NCBI GenBank assembly: GCA_021030905.1
Contig: JAGFMI010000009.1
Location: forward strand, 310,001 to 374,000
Source of the DNA: Pyrenula massariospora
Taxonomy: Eukaryota; Ascomycota; Eurotiomycetes; Pyrenulales; Pyrenulaceae
Reading direction: 5' to 3'
Length of the DNA stretch: 64,000 nt
Of the stretch, positions 56,863 through 64,000 are shown piece after piece (position 1 is the stretch's first letter; every line of letters begins with the position of its first letter). Position numbers and translations under genes: made by a program. Below the pieces are notes generated by a model. It was not told the origin of the DNA. It was given only the letters and a program-made list of their open reading frames with translations, and searched no databases.

Positions 56863-57022
56863 TGTCTGACCCGAGGCTGGGTGACGGAAATCGTGGCCGA
56901 TCGATGCTAGTTGTCACAAGTCGCGATATATCCAATATATGCCGGGCGGGCACCAGTGCTGACAATCAGATGCGCTGTGACTTCTGACACCCAGCCTCGA
57001 TGGGCCACGATTTCTGTCAGCC
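56863..57022. repeat. Inverted, rearranged repeat pair
   Basis: GAGGCTGGGTG and GGAAATCGTGGCC near 56873-56898 recur inverted as CACCCAGCCTC and GGCCACGATTTCTGTCAG at 56988-57019. In one copy the two blocks are in the opposite order relative to each other, so this is not a simple hairpin. It looks like the remains of a tandem or foldback element, about 160 bp across and 72 bp from the MITE-like copy. Confidence 0.6.
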
Positions 57023-57093
57023 CGCCTGGACCATGGTCGGAGGGGAATGAAACTTTAGCAGCCTCCGCCCTCCACTTGATATTACCATACCTA

Positions 57094-57192
57094 TCCCTTC
57101 GACTGGTCACAATGTCGAGGGTTTTTTGATTAGTCTGCCTCGGTCCGTGCCAAAAATCAAAAGACCCTCGATATTGTTACCATTCGAAGGGA
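57094..57192. mobile_element. MITE-like foldback element, copy 2 (99 bp)
   Basis: The ends TCCCTTCGA and TCGAAGGGA are perfect inverses. Each arm then carries TGTCGAGGGTTTTTTGATT on the left, and the inverse of a diverged TATCGAGGGTCTTTTGATT on the right. TA flanks both ends (57092-57093, 57193-57194). The left arm shares GTCTGCCTCGGTCCGTGCC with copy 1, whereas the matching inner part of the right arm is missing. This copy is therefore an internally deleted relative of 36475-36627. Confidence 0.78.
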
Positions 57193-57738
57193 TACATCAC
57201 CTTTGCGCGGGCTGACCATAAGACGATGTAATATGTACACTCATTCACTGACTGCGGAGGACCCACTAAAGTTTAAATTCCCTCCGACCATGGTAGAAGG
57301 CAAACACCGGCTCGCACAATTGAACTTGTGGCTTAAAACGAAGGTGAGGTCCGCTGGAAGGAAAATGCTTGCTCTACAGTTATCTTTGAGAAAATTTCCT
57401 GGTGACGTAATGGAATGAAGGGAGTTTGGAGACGAACTTTGCGCATAAAAGAAATTAAGCAGTTGCTCAATAGCTTGATGGATTAGGTTCTGAGAGTTAT
57501 CATATTGGTTTTGCTGTGTTTATGAGCTTGCCTCTTCATCCGCATCTTCACCTGACTATCTACACCCATCCATCCGATGGAGATGCGAGTGCTCTTCTCG
57601 CTCTGTGTCTGAAGTGTCACTAAGTGGCTTGCAGGCTGGCAATTTTTCCGTCGTTCCCAATACTGAGACCCTGCGGCAGTGACATCCGCCCTAGAAACAC
57701 GAACCATCGAGACCATCTTCACATTGGCGATTCGGGAG

Positions 57739-58542
57739 TCACCCCTGCTTCTTGATGCTCTCCTTCTGTAGGAACCCAATCTGATACCGTGGCATGTCCG
57801 CGATTGAAGTGAACTTCTCCATTCTCATAGTCCTGCGAAAATGCCTCTCCTGGTTGCCATGGTATGGAATGTTGTGGTCGGATACAATAGTACTCATGCT
57901 TTCAATAAAATCTTCCTTCTGGGCTTCAGTGCATTTCGAGTGCCATTCGTGAAGACGTGATTTTTGATCTCTGAAGCTGTATTCGTATGCAGCAAAATCC
58001 AAGATCAATTTGTGAGATGGATCCGGTTCTGGGATATTCTGTAGGATGTCGCTAAAGGTGTGTGTTCCGAGAACGATCATCGATGTAAGCTTGGCTTGCA
58101 CCCAGCTGTCGATTGCCTCAATGCGAAAATTTGTCGGAAGTAATAACTTGTCGATGAGCATGTAGTAATTCCCGAATATTTCAGTGTTACGCTTGCTCTC
58201 GGTATATTCAGATCCTCTCGTGAGTAATTGTGGAGGAAGATTTCCCACGTATAGTCTGTGCAAGAGCAAGTCAAATGACTTTACACTAGAGTCCTTAAGC
58301 CTGACTTCTTTAGTTACGGACTCTTTGAAGTTTCCATCAAGGGCCGCCTTGAAGTAATCGGAGACGGAGCAGAGTAGTCGCCTATGAACGGTGAACTTGG
58401 TATTCTCGCCGACAACAACAACGATGACTTCTGTTCCTAGGCGACTAAAATTGATCAGCTTATAGTTATACAATAAGAGATTGAACGAGGCTTACTCAAG
58501 GAAAGCCGTAGTCTTGGTACCCTCAGGCAGACTACTAGCCAT
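57739..58542 (-). CDS. BTB/POZ-like protein 4
   Basis: Exons 58542-58496 and 58444-57739, 250 aa. Donor CTTGA|GTAAGC, acceptor TTTTAG|T, phase 2. Start: MASSLPEGTKTTAFLDRLGT, then EVIVVVVGENTKFTVHRRLL. Landmarks: CSVSDYFKAALDGNFKESVT (Asp-Tyr-Phe for the usual Pro-Phe-Phe), KEVRLKDSSVKSFDLLLHRL, YVGNLPP. Then YYMLIDKLLLPTNFRIEAID, PEPDPSHKLILDFAAYEYSF, HSKCTEAQKEDFIESM and MPRYQIGFLQKE. It is the shortest member. The intron sits exactly where it does in genes 2 and 3. A TATATAT box lies 39 bp upstream of the ATG. Confidence 0.86.
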
Positions 58543-59198
58543 CTCACAACTGTGAAAACAGCTTCAAGGGCGTCTCAGTGATATATAGATTGGTTGATAA
58601 GTGTCGGCAAAGCTTTGAGCAGCTTGCGGTTATTGACGAGAAGCTTAGAGAATGACTTCTAAGGTACGAAAGAACAGTTGGAGCGGGGTCTTATTTGAGG
58701 TGAAGATGATGTTATTGAATGTTAAAGTGAAGAAAAAGGGAAATTTCCTGAAATTGTTTTGACTATTTGTGCCGCTTCGGAGAGCCTTTAGGTACACGTG
58801 ACTAGTAAACGGCAACGTCCACTCTAAGGGAGAGGTGAAGGAAAGACTATGGAAGATGATTTTCAATTTGATGACAGCATTTTTGCTCACGGCCTTGAAC
58901 AGGCGGTGTTAAGAGGAGTTTAAGCGAGGAATGATCGTACATACCAATATCTTATTTGCTGGCTGTGCTAAAAGAATTAAAATCTAGGCGGGGTGTATGA
59001 GCCATGAAATCTACCTTGTGTGTTTGTTAAATACTTTGCCCGATTTCAAAGATCACGCTAACAAGAACATATATCTCACTTTGGGTGAGTGCGAGGATAT
59101 TCACCTATGAATTTGGCTCGTTGGAAAGTTTCTTGTCTTGCTCAATCCAACCGTATTCAACGATAACACTGTCGCTAGATCGTTTGATGTCCATTCCT
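58543..59198. other. Spacer between BTB genes 4 and 5
   Basis: A+T-rich spacer. No gene seen. Confidence 0.5.
58581..58588 (-). promoter_or_regulatory. Probable TATA box of BTB gene 4
   Basis: Minus-strand CTATATATC, 39 bp upstream of the ATG at 58542. Confidence 0.4.
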
Positions 59199-60017
59199 TC
59201 AGGGTAGCGCTTTCACGGCAGCCAATAAGCTCTGCTTCGCATTCTCAGACTCGTCTTTTGCTAAAAATCCAATCTGATAGCGAGGAATCATCACGACAGA
59301 TTTGAACACCTGCGGAATTCCCAAGGCCGAACGCAGATCAAGCCCATCGTCGTTTCTAGGAACATACTTGGGTTTGTCCCTGGAAACGATCCGTAGGCTC
59401 CTGACAAATTCCATTTTCTGCTTTTCGGAACACTGGGGAAACCAACCTTCTAACCATTCTTCCATCCACCACACCTTTGGAAAAAGATAACAGTAAGCAG
59501 CTAAGTCCAGCAGTATCAGATGGACTGGATCAAATTCTGGGATCTCCTGCATAATTTTTGCAAGATTCTGTTTTGATACGATAGCATCGGGAAACTTGAG
59601 CTTGGAAAGAAGGAATTCGTCGAGAGCCTCAATTTTGAAGCGATCCGGTAGCAAAAGCTTGTCGATCAATATGTAGTAGTCTATGAAAATGCTGTGAAGC
59701 TTCTGATCTTTAGCCAATGAGAAACTGAAAGAAAATAGGCGTCCTGGAGGCAGACATTCTTTGTAGAGTCTCTCTACAAGCAACTCGAATACTTCTGGGT
59801 CATCTTCTGGCAGATTAACCTCCTTTGATCTCGATTCAGCAAAAGAGCCATGAATAGCTTTGTCGAAGAATGGAGATACCGAGCAGATTAGCTTTTCATA
59901 AATAGTCCAATGCTTGCGTTCTGGTCCAACGTAGACTTCAATGACGTTATTTCCCAGAGAGCTGAGGAATCGGAGATGGTCACTTGCCTGGATAATAGAG
60001 GAAGCAGAACTCTCCAT
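59199..60017 (-). CDS. BTB/POZ-like protein 5 (intronless)
   Basis: 272 aa, single exon from the ATG at 60017. The frame reads straight through the point where the paralogs have an intron: MESSASSIIQASDHLRFLSS, then LGNNVIEVYVGPERKHW. Landmarks: IYEKLICSVSPFFDKAIHGS, KEVNLPEDDPEVFELLVERL, YKECLPP. Then YYILIDKLLLPDRFKIEALD, PEFDPVHLILLDLAAYCYLF, WFPQCSEKQKMEFVRSL and IPRYQIGFLAKDE. Loss of the intron suggests either an mRNA-mediated copy or precise intron loss. A TATA element lies about 110 bp upstream. Confidence 0.88.
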   Translation of the reverse strand: MESSASSIIQASDHLRFLSSLGNNVIEVYVGPERKHWTIYEKLICSVSPFFDKAIHGSFAESRSKEVNLPEDDPEVFELLVERLYKECLPPGRLFSFSFSLAKDQKLHSIFIDYYILIDKLLLPDRFKIEALDEFLLSKLKFPDAIVSKQNLAKIMQEIPEFDPVHLILLDLAAYCYLFPKVWWMEEWLEGWFPQCSEKQKMEFVRSLRIVSRDKPKYVPRNDDGLDLRSALGIPQVFKSVVMIPRYQIGFLAKDESENAKQSLLAAVKALP

Positions 60018-61121
60018 GGTATGTAGCTGTCGTAAGGTGTCGACAAAGCGTATCGTTGGTGTATTTCAAAAGTTGGCAGTGAAAAAGAAGCAACGACTAG
60101 GAAGTGGAAAAAATTCGTTCAAGACAAAATTTATAGAATATCACACCTTTTAGCGCTAGATCTCTCTGCTCTAGTCTGAACAAAACACTTTTGACTATCC
60201 ATGACATAGTATTAGCAACCTAGAATACCACAAATCTAAACAATGAAAAAGGACTTGATGAACAAAAGTGAAATGAAATATCCTGGTCTCAGGGTGAAGC
60301 AGTCTAAGCCTGTTTCTCTAACAATGGAACGGAGCCTTCTACATATTAGCGCACTTTGTCAAAGCCCTAACAGACCTAAAAGTCGTGTACAGATTTACTG
60401 AATACCGATAATATCTGTCAGTAGATAAATGACGCCGTAGGACTAGCCATCAAGACGGCGGTGCCTTCAGAGGACGACCCTTGAGCCACAATAGAATGCA
60501 ACTCTGTTCACATGATGCTTCATCAATGAATCGTGCCCGGGACGCTAGATGTGAGGGACGTGCAAGAGAGGTGGCTGACGCGCGGGAGGAGTTTGAAATG
60601 GTGTAAGGGCCGAGAGACGTTTTGTTTTTCCCCAAGATGAAAATGAACACCGTCAATTGATGAGTCCAGTAACTAGAAACCGTTTCGACGTCGCCAGGTG
60701 AGCCTGTTCGTTATCTGTTTGACGAGAACCCTTGGCGAATATGATCTTCCGGGATGTGAAGGCCAAGTCAAGTCTGTACTATGTTAGTCCAAATGTCGAG
60801 CGCGGTAAGGAATGTAGCATGGAACGATATGGTAGCAATATCGACTTCGGTACGCTTTACAAAAATGTAGTCATCTTTGCTCCTCTCTAGATAGGTATAC
60901 ACACCTGGATGATGAGCGATCTGAACAATTCTGAAATGTCAAATATAAGCGGCTTTCATTTTAGTGACTTACAGATTCGGGACCTATCTAGCATGGCACT
61001 ACCACTAATTTATCTTGTACACCTTTGCATCTGCAGCCAAGACTTCTAGATTCCGTCCCACCATTCTAGCGAACGCGCTCGAACATAAGGCTGGAGAAGT
61101 CCTTTCCATGGCGCATGCACA
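60018..61121. other. Intergenic, no gene seen
   Basis: Promoter of BTB gene 5 at its left (TATA at 60129-60136, minus strand). The rest has only short frames. Confidence 0.5.
60129..60136 (-). promoter_or_regulatory. Probable TATA box of BTB gene 5
   Basis: Minus-strand CTATAAAT, about 112 bp upstream of the ATG at 60017. Confidence 0.45.
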
Positions 61122-62318
61122 TTAAGTATCCGTGGGAACAGAGCCAGGGTACCGCGCCCCAGCGGTTGTGAACTTGGCCAAGGTAGCATCGATTTCCGCC
61201 ATCTCATCATCCGTGAGGTCAATAAGTTTGCTGTTCTCCTCCAGACGCGCCGCAGTTGTGGCGCCTGGGATCGGGATAATAGTGGGCATCCCAGGACGCC
61301 GCGATAGTGCCCTCGTCCAGTTGATAGCGAGCTGGGCTGGCGTGCAGCCCTTCTTCTTGGCCATCTCCTCGACCTGGTGTACGAGCTGTAGATTGATTTC
61401 GAAGTTGCCTGGCTGAAACCGTGGGAAATGCTGCATCATGGAGCCCGCCACGTCCGGGAGGTCTTCAAGCTTCTTGATCTTGCCCGTTAACATGCCTCTT
61501 CCGATCGGTGAATAGGCTACGAGCGGGATCCCATGCTGGGCGCACGCGGCCGCTACGCCGTTCTCTAAGACCTCAGTAGAGAAGCTGTTCCACGATTAGC
61601 GTGAGAGGCAACCAAGTGGCGCAAATGAATCTTTTAGGGCAGCAGTTGTGGTGGCTTACAGGGAGAGTTCCACTTCTACAGCAAGAACCTTTGTATGTTT
61701 GACAGCTTCATGGATAGTCTCGGCCCGCACCTCCGATAGCGAGATGCCCCCGATCTTGCCGGTTTGGACGTACTCTTTGTCCATTATACCAAAAGTAAGT
61801 TCCATGGGAACATTTTGGTCACGACGAGCAAACTCGAATAAGTCGATCTTCTTACGGCCCTTAAGCTGAGCAATACTGTCATCAAGGCTCCGGCGCGTGT
61901 TTTCGGCCGAGCCGTCACTCTTGTGGGTTTCAGGGTTCACGCCTCCTTTGATACTGAGAACAATCTTATCGGCATCTTCAGGGTACTTCTCTAAATATCT
62001 CTCTAGGAGTACTAGACTGTTGTAGTCGGGCGTTCCATATATCTCGCCACCATTCCAAAAATTATCTGAAGTGACAAAAAATAAGCATTTGATGACGGAC
62101 AGTGCGAGCCGCCACCCGCCTGACATCACATGAGAGACGGAAAGGTCGACAGAGAACCAGAGAAGTGGTGGAGGAGAGGCTATCTACATACTCCCATTCT
62201 TGAGCGCAGCGCGCATAGTCTCAAAGGCCTGCTCCTGAGGAGGCGGCGTAGCTCGCCAAGTCAGCCCCATGAGGCCGAAGCCAATAGGGCCTATTTCTTT
62301 GTCCACGAGATGAGGCAT
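61122..62318 (-). CDS. Aldo/keto reductase (pyridoxal reductase-like)
   Basis: Three exons: 62318-62192, 62065-61660 and 61584-61122; 331 aa. Splice sites: GGGA|GTATGT ... CTTCAG|AT (joins LKNG to NNFWNGGEIYGTP) and TCCCT|GTAAGC ... GAACAG|C (joins VEVELSL to FSTEVLENG). The N-terminus MPHLVDKEIGPIGFGLMGLT fits yeast-type pyridoxal reductases. Catalytic Tyr lies in GEIYGTPDYN and Lys in KIVLSIKGG; the position after DLFEFARRDQNVP replaces the usual His-containing motif, as in that subgroup. IGGISLSEV, LVAYSPIGRGMLTG, ARLEENSKLIDLTDDEMAEI complete the barrel. It is a cytosolic NADPH-dependent reductase; pyridoxal is a likely but untested substrate. Confidence 0.88.
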
Positions 62319-63423
62319 ATTTGTCTTGTATTAGATGTGAATCGGAGGGGTTTTCTTTGTTAAAAGGAGGAGCGCCTTCTCCTTTCGAGATGGTTGGTAT
62401 CGATGCTAGCCCGATAATGATCGTGATCCGAAGTGGTATCTCGTTGGAGATCAGACTTTAAAATACTAGTTGGACGACAGTCTTCTTTTACCTTTGTTGT
62501 GGCCGCGTATAATGAGTGTGCCTTATGATACTTTGGGGGGAGATTCTTAGTGCTAAGATACGTCATTGAAAGAGAACGGCTGTCCTAAGGATCCACGCCC
62601 TATCGGGCTTAATGCACCTCCACTAGTTTAATTCCGAGAGTGATTAGAATTCAGAGCGCGGTGAGAAGGCGAAGTCGTATACAACAAGAAGGATAAAGGT
62701 TGACGACCGAAGGTAACCAATTTTTGCTGTAGCACGAAAGCGAAGGATTAAGGTTAGTGAGGTGGATGCTAAACCAAACACCTGATGAGTAAAGCGAAGG
62801 GAGCGTCCCTTGCATTTCCAAAGTCTTCGGGGCGCTAGTCCTTAACTCCGGGGCGTTCGGGCTCCGCGCCAACGGGTTATTAGTCACAAAACTCGAGTTC
62901 ATTTTCGGCGGAAGCACAGAATTTCGTCTTCATGCGTTTTATACACCCAAAAATGAGCTGATATCGTGATTCCGCTCACCTTTTACGTGAGCGGCCTGCG
63001 ATCGCTACAAAAGGTACATTCTGACAGCTTCGGGGAATGGATGCAAGCTCTGCATATTAATGAGTTGTAGAGAGATTGCATGTCGAAGAGCTTTTCCGGT
63101 AGAATTTCAACCAATGCAATTGGTGGATGGACTCGACACGGTTTAAGGCACCTTGGTGCCTGAATCTGCAGTACATCTTATCACGGCGCGAGAAGACCTC
63201 ATCATGGGAGACGCCCGAGTGAGCAAGCATGCCTGAGAGGCGCCATCTTGGGCCTATGACAGTGCTCGATTCGGGGATGACGCGTTTTAGCTGCGTTTAC
63301 AACCCCCCTTTAAATTTTGACCATTGGATTTGTGACAACATCTCTTGACATGTTCCCGTCTCGTTCATTTCAACTGGAAAAGTCAAAGAAATAATTTGGT
63401 AGGCATCTATCACGCAATCTGTC
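62319..63423. other. Divergent promoter region
   Basis: Between the divergent aldo/keto reductase and hydrolase genes. No gene supported; short frames only. Confidence 0.5.
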
Positions 63424-64000
63424 ATGGCCGACGGCAGAAACTACGGTGTCGATGTTCTTGTTCAACCAACTGGTCCCAAATTCGAGTAAGGCTGAGCTGA
63501 GGCTATATATGAGTGCCTGGAGAATTGACCAAATACAGTATTGTGTTCGTTCACGGCTTAACAGGACACTCTCGGCGAACGTGGGAATCTCAAGGTAAAA
63601 GTTGGGCCCGTGATGATGGATTTCTACCAACCACGATGCCACACGCACGTATAATGACATTTGGATATAACGCCAATGTATTCGATGATGTTGTGGAAAG
63701 CAAGGTTGTCGACCATGCCGATTCTCTACTTGGTGGACTTTTGGCAAAAAGGGCGCAGGATAAGGTACTGCACATAAATCTCTATCTTTAATACCAGCTA
63801 GTGATTATCTTCAGAGTCGCCCCTTGTTGTTCGTAGCCCACTCCCTCGGTGGCATCGTCGTTAAAAACGCAAGTAAAGTACAATGTCGAATAGGCCGAAA
63901 CTTGACATAATTGACAGGCACTCATTACCGCCAACCTGATTCCTGCGCATCGGCCAATCCTCGAATCGACTAAGGGAATTATATTTCTTGGAACGCCACA
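63424..64000 (+). CDS. Alpha/beta hydrolase N-domain (LipA/SERAC1-like), 5' part
   Basis: The gene runs off the right edge. Exons: 63424-63485, 63539-63764, 63815-63877 and 63918 to beyond 64000. Start: MADGRNYGVDVLVQPTGPKF, then intron 1 (CGA|GTAAGG ... ATACAG|T) leads into DIVFVHGLTGHSRRTWESQG. Exon 2 has MTFGYNANVF, and exon 3 carries the nucleophile elbow VAHSLGGIVVKNA. Exon 4 reads LITANLIPAHRPILESTKGI and ends LGTP at the edge. The last intron is only 40 nt, so its donor is less sure (an alternative GT at 63873 breaks the frame). This hydrolase type often forms the N-terminal domain of fungal NACHT/NB-ARC-TPR proteins; what follows here cannot be seen. Confidence 0.82.

Larger units (their letters stand above)
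56574..57738. other. Repeat-bearing spacer in the BTB array
   Basis: No gene seen. It holds an inverted pair of repeat fragments (56863-57022) and the short foldback element (57094-57192). Confidence 0.6.

Noticed and set aside
1-64000. tRNA genes and CRISPR arrays
   Set aside because: B-box-like GTTCGA strings were looked for, but none sat in a cloverleaf-compatible context; no regularly spaced repeats were found.

Overview
The window is eukaryotic and fits a filamentous ascomycete (Pezizomycotina). Genes carry short 40-150 nt GT-AG introns. The families are typical of these fungi: two HET-domain proteins, a NACHT-ankyrin STAND protein, small secreted cysteine-containing proteins, cytochromes P450, and Myb-free fungal-specific hypotheticals. 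A Leotiomycete-like host is plausible but is inference. All gene models were read by eye from frame continuity, splice consensus and family motifs; no search was run. No tRNA, rRNA, CRISPR array or virus-like element was recognised.

Layout. 1-12 kb is mostly housekeeping or conserved fungal genes: the 3' part of a glutaminyl cyclase (+), a lysine/serine-rich nuclear-type protein (+), a cytochrome b5 domain membrane protein (-), a relic of an MFS transporter, a four-exon metallo-beta-lactamase hydrolase (-), a GNAT-like protein (+) and a small four-helix membrane protein (-). 13-30.4 kb is a self/non-self-recognition type block: HET protein, an IPPELR-type hypothetical, a six-cysteine secreted protein, a flavin monooxygenase, a second HET protein and a 1397-residue NACHT-ankyrin protein. 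31-42 kb holds a small secreted/anchored protein, an SDR, a dead P450, a UbiA-family membrane prenyltransferase/terpene cyclase and an intact P450; this looks like a small, partly decayed metabolite cluster. 43-50 kb has a secreted PAN-like protein and three co-oriented genes (SnoaL-like, alpha/beta hydrolase, intradiol ring-cleavage dioxygenase) suggestive of aromatic catabolism.

51-60 kb is the most striking part: five diverged BTB/POZ paralogs in a row. They share a C-terminal RYQ[IV]GFL signature, and four of them have a phase-2 intron at the same place, at the entry to the BTB domain. A TA-flanked MITE-like foldback element sits inside this array, and a longer relative lies at 36.5 kb. 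The right edge has an aldo/keto reductase (-) and the 5' end of an alpha/beta hydrolase gene (+) of the type that heads many fungal NLR-like proteins.

A genome-wide compositional habit is visible. Coding strands of many genes are C-rich in the 5' half and G-rich in the 3' half, so on the + strand each gene appears as a C-rich then a G-rich block whatever its orientation. One such block (about 54.56-55.25 kb) has no recognised gene.
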